From: Flavimaribacter sediminis
GTDB taxonomy: Bacteria; Pseudomonadota; Alphaproteobacteria; Rhizobiales; Rhizobiaceae
Reading direction: 5' to 3'
Assembly: GCF_019492055.1 (NCBI RefSeq)
Contig: NZ_JAICBX010000001.1
Span: 186,001 to 250,000 of the forward strand
DNA length: 64,000 bases
Shown here piece by piece: positions 36,071 to 47,978 of the stretch. A program made the translations under genes and the position numbers. The notes beneath the pieces are model-generated. The model was not told where the DNA came from. It ran no database searches and worked only from the letters and a program-made list of their open reading frames with translations. Positions within the stretch are counted from its first letter, which is position 1. Every line of letters starts with the position of its first letter.

Positions 36071-37794
36071 TGTTGTTTCGTCGCAAAACGGGGACAAAGG
36101 CCGGCGCTGACGTTGAAGAGCGTCCCGTGGCGGGACGCGTCGAGGGCGCGCGCAAGACCTCCGGCAAGCGGGCGCAAAACCGGATCATGATCGTCATGGC
36201 CGGCGTCTGCGTCGTCTATGCGGTTATCGCCGGACGGCTCGTGGAATATGGCCTGCGCGACGAATTGACGGTGTCGAGCATCGCCAGGGGCGACGCCCTG
36301 CTGGCCTCCCGGCCTGACCTCCTCGACAGGAACGGTAACGTGCTGGCGACCGATATTCGCACGGTGTCTCTCTACGCGGAGCCGCACAAGGTCACCGATC
36401 CGGACGAAGTAATCGAGAAATTGACGACCGTGCTGCCGGACCTCGACGCGCGCAGCGTCTATCGAAAGCTGACCTCGAATTCGCGCTTCCAGTGGCTCTC
36501 GCGGCAACTGACGCCGCGCCAGCAGAGCGAAATTCTGGCGCTTGGACTTCCGGGCGTCGGCTTCCGGCCGGAAAAACGCCGTTTCTACCCCGGCGGGCCA
36601 ACGGCTTCGCATATTGTCGGAATCGTCAATATCGACAACAAGGGCATCGCCGGCATGGAGAAATATGTCGACGATCAGGGCCTTGCGGCCCTGGCCGAAG
36701 CCGGTATGACGATTGAACAGAATCTGGAGCCTGTTGAGCTGTCGATCGATCTCCGGGTCCAGCATATCGTGCGCAACGAACTCGCAGCCGCGATGCAGCG
36801 CTACCGGGCGATCGCCGCCGGCGCGGTGGTGCTCAACGTCAAGACCGGCGAAGTGCTGGCGATGTCGTCGCTGCCGGATTACGACCCCAACATTCCGGCC
36901 CAGGCGCTTGAAAAGGATCGCATGAACCGCATGTCGGCGGGCACCTACGAGATGGGATCGACCTTCAAGGCCTTTACCACAGCAATGGCGCTCGATTCCG
37001 GGCTCGTCGGCATGAACGACACGTTCGACGCGACCCGTCCCCTGCGGATCGCCGGCCATACGATCAACGATTTCCACGGCAAGCACCGCGTACTGACGGT
37101 TCCGGAAATCTTCATCTATTCATCGAACATCGCGACGGCGCGGATGGCCGACATGGTCGGCATTGAGCAGCACAGGGAGTTTCTCACCCGGATCGGTCTG
37201 CTTTCGCGGCTGACGACCGAGCTGCCCGAAGTCAAGACGCCAGTCCAGCCGAATGAGTGGAAGAAGATCAACTCGATCACGATTTCCTTTGGCCACGGCG
37301 TCGCCACCACGCCGCTGCAGACCGCAGTCGCCGCGGCGGCCCTGATGAATGGCGGCAAGCTCATCCCGCCGACCTTCCTGCCGCGAACGGAGGACGAGGC
37401 GAACGCCGTCGCCGTGCAGGTGGTCAAGCCGCAAACAAGCGACCAGATGCGTGAGTTGATGGAAATGAATGTTGCGAAGGGGTCGGGGCGCAGGGCCGAA
37501 GTTGAGGGATACCGTGTCGGCGGCAAGACGGGGACCGCCGAAAAAGTGGTCAATGGCCGGTACTCCTCGAATGTCCGCTTCAACGCCTTCCTGTCGGCTT
37601 TCCCGATCGACGATCCGGAATACGTGGTTCTGGTGATCGTCGACGAGCCGAAGCCGGCCGAAGGGCAGCATTCGGCCACCGCCGGAATGAACGCGGCGCC
37701 AACGGTTAAGGCGATCATTCGGCGTTCCGCATCGATACTCGGCGTAAGGCCAACATTCGGAGACGATTCGACCGCCTTGCTTGAGTCATATTGA
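36070..37794 (+). CDS. ftsI: Septal transpeptidase FtsI (PBP3)
   Basis: 574 residues. A cytoplasmic N-terminal segment, one membrane helix (~39-57), a pedestal domain and a transpeptidase domain. All three penicillin-binding motifs are intact: S297-T-F-K300, S351-S-N353 and K486-T-G488. It cross-links septal peptidoglycan and works with FtsW, whose gene lies further down the same cluster. Length and order match class B PBP3. A gap of 88 bp follows before the fused murE/murF. Confidence 0.95.
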   Translation: MLFRRKTGTKAGADVEERPVAGRVEGARKTSGKRAQNRIMIVMAGVCVVYAVIAGRLVEYGLRDELTVSSIARGDALLASRPDLLDRNGNVLATDIRTVSLYAEPHKVTDPDEVIEKLTTVLPDLDARSVYRKLTSNSRFQWLSRQLTPRQQSEILALGLPGVGFRPEKRRFYPGGPTASHIVGIVNIDNKGIAGMEKYVDDQGLAALAEAGMTIEQNLEPVELSIDLRVQHIVRNELAAAMQRYRAIAAGAVVLNVKTGEVLAMSSLPDYDPNIPAQALEKDRMNRMSAGTYEMGSTFKAFTTAMALDSGLVGMNDTFDATRPLRIAGHTINDFHGKHRVLTVPEIFIYSSNIATARMADMVGIEQHREFLTRIGLLSRLTTELPEVKTPVQPNEWKKINSITISFGHGVATTPLQTAVAAAALMNGGKLIPPTFLPRTEDEANAVAVQVVKPQTSDQMRELMEMNVAKGSGRRAEVEGYRVGGKTGTAEKVVNGRYSSNVRFNAFLSAFPIDDPEYVVLVIVDEPKPAEGQHSATAGMNAAPTVKAIIRRSASILGVRPTFGDDSTALLESY

Positions 37795-37882
37795 TGCTGT
37801 CATTAGCTGCCGCATCAATAGTGAGTAGGATGGGAATCGGGGCATCTGCGGAACACATACCGGGGAAGTGCGATACGACACG

Positions 37883-40783
37883 ATGAAATTTTCTGACCTT
37901 GCCGGAGACACGGCGGATCTGCCGCACGAAATCGCCGAAATCGCGCTGACCGGACTGGCGTCCGACAGCCGCAAGCTCGTTCCCGGCAATCTTTTTGTGG
38001 CGCTTGCAGGCTACAGGCAGGACGGGGCTGATTTCATCAGCGACGCTGTCGACAGGGGCGCGGCCGCGATCGTCGCTTCCGGCGACAGCGTATTTCCCGA
38101 TCCCGGGGTCCCGGTGATCCGTGTCCGCGACCCAAGGAAATTTCTCGCCCAGGCTGCGGCGCGCTTCTACCGGTCCCAGCCCGGCGTTATGGTCGCTGTC
38201 ACGGGAACCGCCGGCAAGACGTCCGTCGCCTCCTTCACGCGCCAGATCTGGGAGCGCGCAGGCGCCGCCGCCGCGATGGTCGGAACGACTGGCGTGACCA
38301 CGCCGAAGGGCCATGTCTACGGTCAGTTGACGACGCCTGATCCCGTGGAGCTGCATGCGCTGCTTGCAGATCTCGCGCGCGACGGCGTCACTCATTGCTC
38401 GATGGAGGCCTCCAGCCACGGCCTCGACCAGCACAGGCTCGACGGCGTCAGGCTTGCAGCCGGTGCCTTCACCAATCTCGGACGCGACCATCTCGACTAT
38501 CATCGGGACATGGAGGATTATTTCGCCGCGAAGATGCGGTTGTTCTCCGATCTGCTTCCGCAGGGCGCGCCGGCAGTCATCTGGTCCGACGACGAGTGGT
38601 CGGGCAGGGCGGAGGAGGCGGCGACGGCCGCCGGTCTCAACGTGCTGACCGTCGGACGAAAGGGATCGTTTCTCAGCCTCAAGCGGGTCGAGCATCAGCG
38701 CAATCGCCAAGTCGCCGAGATCCATCACCTCGACAGGATCTACGAAGTAAACCTGCCGCTGGCCGGCGATTTCCAGCTGGCGAACGCGCTGATCGCGGCA
38801 GGCCTTGCCATCGCAACCGGCGTTCCGGTGGATGAGGCGATCGCTTCGCTGGAGCATCTTCACGGCGCGTCGGGACGTCTGGAACTGGTGGCGACGAACA
38901 CCGCCGGGTCGCCCGCCTATGTCGATTACGCCCACAAGCCGGACGCCCTGGAACAGGTGCTGACGTCGGTCCGGCCGTTCACGACGCACCGGGTGCTTGT
39001 CGTCTTCGGTTGCGGCGGCGATCGCGATCGCGGCAAGCGGCCGATCATGGGAGAAATCGCAACGCGTCTGGCGGATGTGGTGATCGTGACGGACGACAAT
39101 CCGCGCAGTGAAGAACCAGCAGCAATCCGCTCGGAAATTATGGCCGAAGCGCCGGGAGCCATTGAAATCGGCGACCGCTCCATGGCGATCGCCAAAGCCG
39201 TTTCAATGCTCGAGGAAGGCGACACGCTGATCGTCGCCGGCAAGGGGCATGAGGAAGGCCAGACGATCGCAGGCAAGGTGCTGCCGTTTTCCGACCACGC
39301 GGAAATTCGAAAGGCCATGGACAGCGTCCGTTCCTCGCAATGGCTCTGGGCGTCTTCGGAGATGGTCAAGGCGATGGGCGGGCGTCCCGTCGGCGCTCTG
39401 CCTGAAGGCGTGAACGGAATTTCCATCGACAGCCGGAGCCTGAAACGGGGCGAAGCCTTCTTCGCCATCAAGGGAGACCGGGTTGACGGCCACGACTACG
39501 CGAGTGCCGCCATGGCGAACGGCGCCGGCGTGCTCGTCGTGTCAGAGGCGAAGCTGCCCGCACTGGGACATCTTCAGGTGCCGCTCATTGTCGTTCACGA
39601 CGTGCTGGAGGCGCTCCGTCGCCTTGCGGTCGCCTCCCGTGAGCGCAGCACGGCGCAAATCATCGCCGTCACCGGCTCCGTCGGCAAGACGACCACGAAG
39701 GAGATGCTGCGACAGCTCTTGTCCACCCAGGGCAAAACCCATGCGTCGGTGGCTTCCTTCAACAATCACTGGGGCGTTCCGCTGACGCTGGCGCGCATGC
39801 CGCGCGACACACAGTTCGGCGTTTTTGAAATCGGAATGAACCATCCGGACGAAATTCGGCCGCTGGTCAAGATGGTCCGCCCGCACATCGCAATCATTAC
39901 GGCGATCGCGAGCGCCCATCTGGGTTTCTTCAAGAACCTCGGGGAGATCGCCGCCGCCAAGGCGGAAATCTTTGAAGGCGTGGAACCGGACGGCCATGCG
40001 CTCCTGAATCGCGACAGCGAAAAATTCGCCGCCTTGAAAAAGGCCGCCGCCGCCAACGGGATCGCAAACATTCATTCGTTCGGCGAGCACAAGCAGTCCG
40101 ATATCCAGTTGCTGAACGTCACGCTCAGGCCGGGCTCGTCGCACGCTGTTGTCGAGATCGACAAACAGGTGCTGGAATTCGATATCGGTATTCCGGGCCG
40201 CCATATCGTGCAAAACGCGCTCGCCGTGCTTGGCGCTGCGAAATTCGCGGGCTGTGATCTCGATGAAGTCGCTGGCGCCTTCGCGGACATGGAGCCGGCG
40301 GCCGGACGCGGCGCCAGACACGAACTTGAAATTGAGGGCGGTTCCTTCACGCTGATCGACGAAAGCTACAACGCCAATCCCGAATCCATGCGCGCCGGCA
40401 TTGCGCTGCTTCGCGACACGACGCCGGGCAAGGGCGGCCGCAGGATCGCGGTTCTGGGAGACATGCTCGAACTCGGACAGTTTTCCACCAAGCTGCACGG
40501 TGAACTGGAGGCGCCGCTGGTCGAAGGCGGAGTCGACATCGTTTTGCTGGCGGGGCCCGAGATCGAGGTTCTTGGCGAGCGTCTGGATGGCGCGCTGCAC
40601 GTCGAACATTTTCCGACAACCGACGATCTCATGCCCGTTCTCATGCGGACGGTGAAAGCGGGCGATGTCATCATGATCAAATCGTCCAATGGAATCGGCT
40701 TTTCACGTGTGGTGAAAGCCTTGCTTGAAAAACACGCGGCAATGGGCGGGCTGCAGCAACAGAAGGTGGGGGTATCCAGCTGA
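37883..40783 (+). CDS. murE/murF: MurE-MurF fusion: UDP-MurNAc-tripeptide synthetase and UDP-MurNAc-tripeptide:D-Ala-D-Ala ligase
   Basis: One uninterrupted frame of 966 residues from ATG 37883 (a GTG at 37868 is a weaker start). Residues 1 to ~485 are MurE: P-loop [20 protein letters not shown] and the DDNPRSE motif that selects meso-diaminopimelate. Residues ~486 to 966 are Mur[31 protein letters not shown]-loop [12 protein letters not shown] and [10 protein letters not shown]. The junction is at about 39338, where a separate MurF would start; no stop or ATG is present there. The fusion would add meso-DAP and then D-Ala-D-Ala in one protein. MurE-MurF fusions are known in Bordetella. An ATG at 39360 could give a free MurF lacking about 7 residues. 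Confidence 0.92.
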   Translation: MKFSDLAGDTADLPHEIAEIALTGLASDSRKLVPGNLFVALAGYRQDGADFISDAVDRGAAAIVASGDSVFPDPGVPVIRVRDPRKFLAQAAARFYRSQPGVMVAVTGTAGKTSVASFTRQIWERAGAAAAMVGTTGVTTPKGHVYGQLTTPDPVELHALLADLARDGVTHCSMEASSHGLDQHRLDGVRLAAGAFTNLGRDHLDYHRDMEDYFAAKMRLFSDLLPQGAPAVIWSDDEWSGRAEEAATAAGLNVLTVGRKGSFLSLKRVEHQRNRQVAEIHHLDRIYEVNLPLAGDFQLANALIAAGLAIATGVPVDEAIASLEHLHGASGRLELVATNTAGSPAYVDYAHKPDALEQVLTSVRPFTTHRVLVVFGCGGDRDRGKRPIMGEIATRLADVVIVTDDNPRSEEPAAIRSEIMAEAPGAIEIGDRSMAIAKAVSMLEEGDTLIVAGKGHEEGQTIAGKVLPFSDHAEIRKAMDSVRSSQWLWASSEMVKAMGGRPVGALPEGVNGISIDSRSLKRGEAFFAIKGDRVDGHDYASAAMANGAGVLVVSEAKLPALGHLQVPLIVVHDVLEALRRLAVASRERSTAQIIAVTGSVGKTTTKEMLRQLLSTQGKTHASVASFNNHWGVPLTLARMPRDTQFGVFEIGMNHPDEIRPLVKMVRPHIAIITAIASAHLGFFKNLGEIAAAKAEIFEGVEPDGHALLNRDSEKFAALKKAAAANGIANIHSFGEHKQSDIQLLNVTLRPGSSHAVVEIDKQVLEFDIGIPGRHIVQNALAVLGAAKFAGCDLDEVAGAFADMEPAAGRGARHELEIEGGSFTLIDESYNANPESMRAGIALLRDTTPGKGGRRIAVLGDMLELGQFSTKLHGELEAPLVEGGVDIVLLAGPEIEVLGERLDGALHVEHFPTTDDLMPVLMRTVKAGDVIMIKSSNGIGFSRVVKALLEKHAAMGGLQQQKVGVSS

Positions 40784-41880
40784 TGCTAATCTGGCTCGTC
40801 GAACTTTCGGATTTTTTCCAGTTCTTTAATCTGTTCAGATATCTGACATTTCGCACGGGCGCAGCCATGGCGACGTCGGCGCTGATTGTCTTCCTTTTCG
40901 GACCGAGGATTATCGTCTCCCTCAGCGCCCGGCAGGGGCGTGGGCAGCCCATCAGGGCCGACGGGCCGCAAACCCATTTCAAGAAGGCCGGCACGCCAAC
41001 GATGGGCGGCCTGATGATGCTGACCGGCATCGTTGCGAGTTCGCTTTTCTGGGCCGACCTGTCCAATGTCTACGTCGTTGTGACCCTGCTCGTCACGCTG
41101 GGCTTCGGCCTGATCGGTTTCTATGACGACTATCTGAAGGTGACCAAACAGACCGACCGCGGGTTCTCCGGAAAGATGCGGTTGCTGATGGAATTCCTGA
41201 TCGCGGGCCTTGCCGTCTATTTCATCATGACGGCCTCGCTCGCAGCCAGCAACGGCTCCACTTTCGGCTCGTCTCTGGCGTTTCCCTTCTTCAAGGATTT
41301 CGTCATCGATCTCGGCATTTTCTTCGTGCTGTTCGGGGCTTTCGTCATTGTCGGGGCAGGTAACGCTGTCAATCTAACGGACGGTCTGGACGGGCTCGCC
41401 ATCGTTCCGATCATGATTGCGGCGGCCTCGTTCGGCGTGATCGCCTATCTGTCGGGCAATGCGGTGTTCTCCAATTATCTGCAGATCAATTTCGTACCCG
41501 GAACCGGCGAACTGGCGGTGGTTCTCGGCGCGGTCATCGGCGCAGGCCTTGGCTTTTTGTGGTTCAACGCGCCGCCCGCCGCGATTTTCATGGGCGACAC
41601 CGGGTCACTGGCGCTCGGCGGTCTTGTCGGAACCGTCGCCGTCGCCACAAAGCACGAGATCGTCATGGCGATCATCGGCGGCCTGTTCGTCATGGAGGCC
41701 CTGTCGGTGATCATGCAGGTGGCCTCCTTCAAGCTGACGGGAAAACGTATTTTCCTGATGGCGCCGATCCACCACCATTTCGAAAAGCTCGGATGGACAG
41801 AGAGCCAGGTGGTTATTCGTTTCTGGATCATTTCCGTTGGCCTCGCCATGCTCGGCCTCGCCACGCTGAAACTGCGGTAA
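40783..41880 (+). CDS. mraY: Phospho-N-acetylmuramoyl-pentapeptide transferase MraY
   Basis: 365 residues with about ten membrane helices. Signatures: [10 protein letters not shown]-like [38 protein letters not shown] and the [15 protein letters not shown] loop, which hold the catalytic Asp and His residues. It joins phospho-MurNAc-pentapeptide to undecaprenyl phosphate, giving lipid I. The ATG overlaps the murE/murF stop by one base. Confidence 0.95.
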   Translation: MLIWLVELSDFFQFFNLFRYLTFRTGAAMATSALIVFLFGPRIIVSLSARQGRGQPIRADGPQTHFKKAGTPTMGGLMMLTGIVASSLFWADLSNVYVVVTLLVTLGFGLIGFYDDYLKVTKQTDRGFSGKMRLLMEFLIAGLAVYFIMTASLAASNGSTFGSSLAFPFFKDFVIDLGIFFVLFGAFVIVGAGNAVNLTDGLDGLAIVPIMIAAASFGVIAYLSGNAVFSNYLQINFVPGTGELAVVLGAVIGAGLGFLWFNAPPAAIFMGDTGSLALGGLVGTVAVATKHEIVMAIIGGLFVMEALSVIMQVASFKLTGKRIFLMAPIHHHFEKLGWTESQVVIRFWIISVGLAMLGLATLKLR

Positions 41881-41884
41881 GCCG

Positions 41885-43297
41885 ATGATCGCCGCGACCG
41901 CCTTCAAGGGAAAGAAAATTGCGCTGTTCGGCCTCGGCGGGTCCGGCATGGCGACGGCGCATGCGCTCGCAGCGGGCGGCGCGGACGTCATCGCCTACGA
42001 CGACAACCGGGATCGGGTCGCGGCGGCCGAGGAGGCGGGCATTGCGACGCAGGATCTGCGAACGGTTGACTGGGGCGACATGGACGCCCTGGTGCTGGCG
42101 CCCGGCGTGCCGCTTACCCATCCGCGCCCGCACTGGACGGTCGACCTTGCATCTGCGGCCGGCGTGGAAATCATCGGGGATATCGAGCTGTTCGCGCGGC
42201 AACGCCGCATGGAAGCGCCCGACTGTCCGTTCATTGCGATAACCGGCACGAACGGCAAATCCACGACGACGGCGCTCGTCGCCCACATCCTGGAGCATGC
42301 GGGGCGGGACGTGCAGATGGGCGGCAATATCGGCGTCGCCGTGATGTCGCTCGAGCCGCCGAAGGACGGCCGGTTTTTTGTCCTGGAATGTTCGTCCTAC
42401 CAGATCGACCTTGCGCCGACGCTGAACCCGACTGCCGGAATATTGCTTAACCTGACAGCGGATCATCTTGATCGTCACGGAAGCATGCAACACTACGCCG
42501 ATGTCAAGGAACGGCTGGTCGCAGGCAGTGACACAGCGGTGATCGGCGTCGACGACAACTGGTGCGTCATGATCGCAGACCGCCTCGAGCATGAAGGCCG
42601 CAAGGTGATGCGCATTTCCAAGCGTCATGCGGTGGCGGAAGGAATTTACGCCGAGGGCGATGTTCTGATGCAAGCGCAAAACGGCGCGTCCGGCGCTATT
42701 GTCGAACTCGCAGGGATCGCAACATTGCGCGGGGCGCACAACGCCCAGAACGCCGCGGCGGCAATCGCCGCCTGTCTGGCGGTCGGGCTTTCCATTGACG
42801 AGATCAAGGCGGCGTTGCCGGATTTCGCCGGTCTCAATCATCGTATGCAGCCGGTCGCAAGGTCTGGACGCGTGTTGTTCGTCAACGATTCCAAGGCGAC
42901 AAACGCCGAAGCGACCTCGCCGGCGCTTTCGACATTCAAAGACGTCTACTGGATTGCAGGCGGCCTGCCCAAGCAGGGCGGAATTGCAAGCCTGTCCGGG
43001 TTGTTCAATCGGGTGCGCAAGGCCTATTTGATAGGCGAAGCCGCACCTGCATTCGCCGCGACGCTCGGCGACCGGGTTCCATATGAGATTTCCGAGACGC
43101 TGGATCGCGCCGTGCTTCATGCGGCCGAAGACGCCGCACGGGATCAAGGCGGCGAGCCGATTGTGCTCCTGTCGCCGGCCTGCGCGAGTTTCGACCAGTA
43201 TCGCAATTTCGAGATCAGGGGCAACGCCTTCGTCGAGCATGTGTCGAAGCTCGACGGCGTGAACATGCTGGTCGGGCAGCAGGAGACAGTCACATGA
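41885..43297 (+). CDS. murD: UDP-N-acetylmuramoylalanine--D-glutamate ligase MurD
   Basis: 470 residues, three Mur-ligase domains. N-terminal [15 protein letters not shown] Rossmann start, central P-loop [13 protein letters not shown] near residue 120, LECSSYQID, and [14 protein letters not shown]. It adds D-Glu to UDP-MurNAc-L-Ala. Starts 4 bp after mraY and overlaps ftsW as ATGA. Confidence 0.95.
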   Translation: MIAATAFKGKKIALFGLGGSGMATAHALAAGGADVIAYDDNRDRVAAAEEAGIATQDLRTVDWGDMDALVLAPGVPLTHPRPHWTVDLASAAGVEIIGDIELFARQRRMEAPDCPFIAITGTNGKSTTTALVAHILEHAGRDVQMGGNIGVAVMSLEPPKDGRFFVLECSSYQIDLAPTLNPTAGILLNLTADHLDRHGSMQHYADVKERLVAGSDTAVIGVDDNWCVMIADRLEHEGRKVMRISKRHAVAEGIYAEGDVLMQAQNGASGAIVELAGIATLRGAHNAQNAAAAIAACLAVGLSIDEIKAALPDFAGLNHRMQPVARSGRVLFVNDSKATNAEATSPALSTFKDVYWIAGGLPKQGGIASLSGLFNRVRKAYLIGEAAPAFAATLGDRVPYEISETLDRAVLHAAEDAARDQGGEPIVLLSPACASFDQYRNFEIRGNAFVEHVSKLDGVNMLVGQQETVT

Positions 43298-44454
43298 TGA
43301 ACCGTGAAAGACGGGGGCTGGTTTCGGACTGGTTCTGGACAATCGACCGTTATATGCTGGCGACTTTCGTCGCGTTGATCGGCCTGGGTTTCATGCTTTC
43401 CTTCGCGGCGAGCCCCGGTGTCGCCGAACGGCTCGACATCGACCATTTCCACTTCGTCAAACGCCATGCGCTGTTCATCGCGCCGGCGCTGGCGATCATG
43501 ATCTCGCTGTCCTTTCTCACGCCGCGCCAGGTCCGGCGATGGGCGCTGGTGCTATTGGCGATTTCAATCGCAATGATGGTGTTTACCCAGTTCTACGGTT
43601 TCGAGGCCAAGGGATCGCGCCGGTGGTTTTCGATCGCGGGCTTTTCCGTCCAGTCGTCGGAGTTTTTAAAACCGGCCTTCATCGTCATCTGCGCCTGGCT
43701 GTTTTCAGAGCATTCGCGCAATCCGGACATCCCGGGCAATCTCTTCGCAATCATTCTCTACGCGATCGTCGTCGCCCTTCTGGTCGCGCAACCGGATTTT
43801 GGCCAGACCATTCTGGTGACGATCACCTGGGGCGCGCTGTTCTTCATGGCCGGCATTCCCTGGTTCTGGATCGCGCTGCTCGCCTTCATGGCGGTTGGCA
43901 TGTTCGTGACCGCCTATCTCACCTTGCCGCACGTGGCTGCGCGCATCGACCGGTTTCTGACCGGCGAAGGTGATACGCACCAGGTCGATACGGCGCGCGA
44001 GGCGATCGTTCGCGGAGACTGGTTCGGGCAGGGCCCCGGCGAGGGCACGATCAAGCGTATCCTGCCGGACAGCCATACGGACTTCATATATTCGGTGGCC
44101 GCGGAGGAATTCGGCATCCTGTTCTGCATGGCGCTGGCGCTGATCTTTTTCTTCATCGTGTTCCGGGGCCTGAAGCACGCCAACAGGGAAGGCGATGAGT
44201 TCACGCGTCTTGCGATCGCCGGGCTGACGCTGCTCGTCGGCCTGCAGTCGACGATCCATATCGGGGTCAATCTCGAACTGCTGCCGGCCAAGGGAATGAC
44301 CCTGCCGCTGATCTCCTATGGCGGATCCTCGATGCTGGCGATCTCCGTCACGGCGGGCTTCCTTCTGGCGTTGACCCGACGCAATCCGGAGAAGCGAGCC
44401 AGCGGTCGGCAGAAGCGGTTCGTGATACGGCCGCTCGCCGCCGAGCAGGTGTAG
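43294..44454 (+). CDS. ftsW: Septal glycosyltransferase FtsW (SEDS)
   Basis: 386 residues, ten membrane helices. SEDS blocks include [39 protein letters not shown], the catalytic WGALFFMAG surroundings, [30 protein letters not shown] and the late [13 protein letters not shown]. It polymerises glycan strands at the septum with FtsI. The ATG overlaps the murD stop by 4 bp. Confidence 0.95.
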   Translation: MMNRERRGLVSDWFWTIDRYMLATFVALIGLGFMLSFAASPGVAERLDIDHFHFVKRHALFIAPALAIMISLSFLTPRQVRRWALVLLAISIAMMVFTQFYGFEAKGSRRWFSIAGFSVQSSEFLKPAFIVICAWLFSEHSRNPDIPGNLFAIILYAIVVALLVAQPDFGQTILVTITWGALFFMAGIPWFWIALLAFMAVGMFVTAYLTLPHVAARIDRFLTGEGDTHQVDTAREAIVRGDWFGQGPGEGTIKRILPDSHTDFIYSVAAEEFGILFCMALALIFFFIVFRGLKHANREGDEFTRLAIAGLTLLVGLQSTIHIGVNLELLPAKGMTLPLISYGGSSMLAISVTAGFLLALTRRNPEKRASGRQKRFVIRPLAAEQV

Positions 44455-44456
44455 CC

Positions 44457-45548
44457 GTGGAGCAGAAAACCGTCTTTCTTTGCGCTGGCGGAACCGGCGG
44501 ACATCTTTTTCCGGCGCAGGCCCTGGCCCACGCGCTCCGGGAAAGGGGCGTCCGCGTCCACCTCGTCACGGATGACCGGGCCGAAAAATACGCAAAGCAG
44601 TTTCCCGCTGACGAAACGCATGTGGTGCGGTCCGCCACGATCGCCTCGAAGAGCCCCATTGCCCTGTTTCGCACCCTCATGGCCTTGTATGGCGGTTATC
44701 TCGACGCAAGACGGCTCATTCAGCGCATAAAGCCTGATGTCGTCGTCGGCTTCGGTGGATATCCGACACTGCCGCCCGTGATGGCCGCGTCGTCGCTCGG
44801 CGTGCCGACGGTGATCCACGAGCAGAACGCCGTCATGGGGCGGGCGAACAGGTTTCTCGCCAGCCGCGTCTCGGCGATCGCCGGCGGCTTTCTTCCCGCA
44901 GGGACCGGACAACATGGCGACAAGATCGAGGAAACCGGCAATCCGGTGCGGCCGGACGTCATCGCAGCCGCGTCGACGCCTTATGCGCCTGCGGGCGAGC
45001 AGGAACCGTTCAGCCTGCTGATTTTCGGCGGAAGCCAGGGCGCGCATTTCTTCTCGGAGGTCATGCCGCAGGTCGTCAACCGATTGGACGAAGTGCGCCG
45101 CAATCGACTTCGAGTGACACAGCAGGCGAGACCGGAGGATGAAGACGAACTGAAGCGGTTCTACCAGGTGGCCGGCGTTTCCGCGGAAGTCTCGCCCTTC
45201 TTCAACGACATGGCGCAGCGCATCGCAAATGCGCATCTCGTCATTTGCCGGTCGGGCGCCTCGACGGTGTCGGAAATCTCGGTCATCGGCCGGCCGGCGG
45301 TGCTTGTGCCCTATCCCTACGCGCTCGATCATGATCAGGCTGCGAATGCGAAGGCCCTCGAGCAAAAGGGCGGCGCAATGGTTTTCCGCCAATCGGAACT
45401 CGATCCTGAAAAACTTTCCGGAATTCTGGTAGATTTGATGCAGGATGACGGGCGACTCGCCGATATGGCGGCCAACGCCAAGGCTACGGGAAAGCCTGAC
45501 GCGGCGGAGCGTCTGGCCAATCTGGTCCTGACAGTAGGCGGAGAATAA
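44457..45548 (+). CDS. murG: UDP-GlcNAc:lipid I N-acetylglucosaminyltransferase MurG
   Basis: 363 residues from a GTG start at 44457 (2 bp after the ftsW stop). GT28 fold: glycine-rich [12 protein letters not shown] at residue ~9, [25 protein letters not shown] and the C-terminal [13 protein letters not shown] that holds UDP-GlcNAc. It converts lipid I into lipid II on the inner membrane face. Confidence 0.95.
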   Translation: MEQKTVFLCAGGTGGHLFPAQALAHALRERGVRVHLVTDDRAEKYAKQFPADETHVVRSATIASKSPIALFRTLMALYGGYLDARRLIQRIKPDVVVGFGGYPTLPPVMAASSLGVPTVIHEQNAVMGRANRFLASRVSAIAGGFLPAGTGQHGDKIEETGNPVRPDVIAAASTPYAPAGEQEPFSLLIFGGSQGAHFFSEVMPQVVNRLDEVRRNRLRVTQQARPEDEDELKRFYQVAGVSAEVSPFFNDMAQRIANAHLVICRSGASTVSEISVIGRPAVLVPYPYALDHDQAANAKALEQKGGAMVFRQSELDPEKLSGILVDLMQDDGRLADMAANAKATGKPDAAERLANLVLTVGGE

Positions 45549-45574
45549 AGGAAAAGCATGCGGGGGAACGTCCA

Positions 45575-46993
45575 GTGAAAATGCCGCAGAATATCGGGCT
45601 GGTCCATTTCGTCGGCATCGGCGGAATAGGCATGAGCGGCATTGCAGAAATGCTCTCCAATCTCGGTCACTCCGTCCAGGGATCCGACATCTCGGACAAC
45701 GCCAATGTGCAGCGCCTGCGGGAAAAGGGCATTCCGGTCGCGATCGGCCATGCGGCGGAGAACCTTGGCGAGGCCGAGGTGGTTGTCGTGTCGACGGCGA
45801 TCCACAAGGACAATCCGGAACTCGTCGCCGCGCGCGAACGCACGCTTCCGATCGTGCGCCGCGCAGAGATGCTCGCCGAGCTCATGCGATTTCGCAACGC
45901 CGTGGCGATCGGCGGCACGCATGGCAAGACCACGACCACGTCGATGGTCGCGACGCTGCTCGACGCCGGCGGGCTTGACCCGACAGTCATCAATGGCGGA
46001 ATCATCAACGCCTACGGCACCAACGCCCGCATGGGCGAGGGCGACTGGATGGTGGTCGAAGCTGACGAATCCGACGGCACGTTTCTCAAGCTTCCGGCGG
46101 ATATCGCCGTCGTCACCAATATCGATCCGGAACATCTCGATCATTACAAGACTTTCGACAGGGTGCGCGAAGCCTTTGCGCAGTTTGTCGAGAACGTGCC
46201 CTTCTACGGCTTCGGGGTGATGTGTCTCGATCATCCGGAAGTCCAGTCGCTGGTCAGCAAGATCGGGGACCGGCGCATCGTGACCTATGGCGAGAATCCG
46301 CAGGCCGACGTGCGGTATCACAATCATCGTATGGACGGCGCAGTTTCGGTCTTCGACGTGGCGATCCGCGAACGCAAAACCGGAGAAATCATCGACATTC
46401 CGGGGCTCAGGCTGCCGATGCCGGGCCGACACAACGTCTCCAATGCAACGGCGGCGATCGCTGTTGCGCACGAACTTGGCATATCGCCGGAAGCGATCGC
46501 AAGCGGACTGTCCGGATTCGGCGGCGTGAAGCGGCGCTTCACCAATGTCGGCGAATGGAACGGCATTACGATCTTCGACGATTACGGACATCACCCGGTC
46601 GAGATCAAGGCGGTTCTTTCCGCCGCGCGGGAGGCCTGCAGCGGCAATGTCATCGCCATTGCGCAGCCGCATCGCTACACCCGCCTGCAGAGCCTGTTCG
46701 GCGAGTTCGCGGCGTGCTTCAACGACGCCCACACGGTCGTGATCGCACCGGTCTATCCTGCTGGAGAAGACCCGATTGAAGGCGTAAATTCCGCGGAACT
46801 TGTGTCGCGCCTCAAAGCGGCGGGTCATCGCGACGCACGACTGCTTGACGATCCGGATCAGCTTGCCGAGACCGTCGCTTCGGTTGCGCGCGACGGCGAT
46901 TTCGTCGTCTGTCTTGGAGCCGGAAGCATCACCGGCTGGGCGGCGTCCCTTGCCGACAGGCTGAAGGCGCTGGAAGGGAAACAGAATGGCTGA
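45575..46993 (+). CDS. murC: UDP-N-acetylmuramate--L-alanine ligase MurC
   Basis: 472 residues. GTG 45575 is taken as start because the [22 protein letters not shown] beginning is the family's form; ATG 45581 is an alternative two codons on. P-loop [13 protein letters not shown] near residue 110, then [12 protein letters not shown] and [10 protein letters not shown]. It adds the first L-Ala to UDP-MurNAc. The start of murB overlaps the murC end by 8 bp. Confidence 0.95.
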   Translation: MKMPQNIGLVHFVGIGGIGMSGIAEMLSNLGHSVQGSDISDNANVQRLREKGIPVAIGHAAENLGEAEVVVVSTAIHKDNPELVAARERTLPIVRRAEMLAELMRFRNAVAIGGTHGKTTTTSMVATLLDAGGLDPTVINGGIINAYGTNARMGEGDWMVVEADESDGTFLKLPADIAVVTNIDPEHLDHYKTFDRVREAFAQFVENVPFYGFGVMCLDHPEVQSLVSKIGDRRIVTYGENPQADVRYHNHRMDGAVSVFDVAIRERKTGEIIDIPGLRLPMPGRHNVSNATAAIAVAHELGISPEAIASGLSGFGGVKRRFTNVGEWNGITIFDDYGHHPVEIKAVLSAAREACSGNVIAIAQPHRYTRLQSLFGEFAACFNDAHTVVIAPVYPAGEDPIEGVNSAELVSRLKAAGHRDARLLDDPDQLAETVASVARDGDFVVCLGAGSITGWAASLADRLKALEGKQNG

Positions 46994-47957
46994 AGTCGAC
47001 GGAAAGAGGTTGTTCGCATCCCTTGAGCCTGCGCTGAAATCCGTTCGCGGGCGTCTGACGCCGGACAGTCCGATGTCCAGCGTGACCTGGTTCAGGGTTG
47101 GCGGACCGGCGGAACTGCTGTTTCAGCCGGAGGATGAAGAGGATCTTTCCACGTTCCTGAAGTCCCTGCCGACGGATGTGCCTGTCACGGTTGTCGGAAC
47201 GGCCTCAAATATCCTGGTGCGCGACGGCGGAATACCCGGCGTCGTGATCCGTCTCACCGCCAAGGGTTTCGGCAGTGTGAGCCAGGTTGCCGAAACGCGC
47301 ATGGAGGCCGGCGCCGCGTGTCCGGACAAGCGGCTGGCGTCAGCCGCCCACTATGCCGGTATCGGCGGTTTTCACTTCTATCACGGAATTCCCGGCGCCG
47401 TTGGCGGCGCTTTGCGCATGAACGCTGGCGCCAACGATGTCGAGACCCGTGAGCGCGTGGTCGAAATCCATGCGATTGACCGGCGGGGCGAGCCTCTTGT
47501 GCTGAGCAACGAGGACATGAAATACGCCTACCGGCATTCCGGCGCGCCGGACGGTCTGATTTTTACCCGTGCGATTTTCGAGGGTTACAACGAAGACCGG
47601 GACACGATCCGCCGTGACATGGATGACGTCCAGAACCATCGGGAAACGGTCCAGCCGATCCGCGAAAAGACCGGTGGTTCAACCTTCAAGAATCCGCCCG
47701 GCACATCCGCCTGGAAAGAGATCGACAATGCCGGCTGCAGAGGCCTCATGGTCGGCGCCGCCCAGATGTCGCCCATGCATTGCAATTTCATGATCAATAC
47801 CGGAACCGCCACGGCCTATGACCTCGAGGTGCTCGGCGAAACGGTCCGGGCAAAGGTTCTCGAACAATCCGGAATTCGCCTGGAATGGGAGATCAAGCGC
47901 ATCGGCCTGTTCAGGTCCGGCCACATAGTCCAGGAGTTCCTTGGCCTGATGCTCTGA
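46986..47957 (+). CDS. murB: UDP-N-acetylenolpyruvoylglucosamine reductase MurB
   Basis: 323 residues, FAD-dependent. [21 protein letters not shown] at the N terminus and [18 protein letters not shown] bind [19 protein letters not shown] and the C-terminal GSTFKNPPG carry the catalytic Ser-Lys region, as in type I MurB. It reduces enolpyruvyl-UDP-GlcNAc to UDP-MurNAc. This is the last cluster gene before a 5.8-kb insert; in related genomes ddl usually comes next. Confidence 0.94.
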   Translation: MAEVDGKRLFASLEPALKSVRGRLTPDSPMSSVTWFRVGGPAELLFQPEDEEDLSTFLKSLPTDVPVTVVGTASNILVRDGGIPGVVIRLTAKGFGSVSQVAETRMEAGAACPDKRLASAAHYAGIGGFHFYHGIPGAVGGALRMNAGANDVETRERVVEIHAIDRRGEPLVLSNEDMKYAYRHSGAPDGLIFTRAIFEGYNEDRDTIRRDMDDVQNHRETVQPIREKTGGSTFKNPPGTSAWKEIDNAGCRGLMVGAAQMSPMHCNFMINTGTATAYDLEVLGETVRAKVLEQSGIRLEWEIKRIGLFRSGHIVQEFLGLML

Positions 47958-47978
47958 TTTCCGGGTGGAGCCGCAGGA

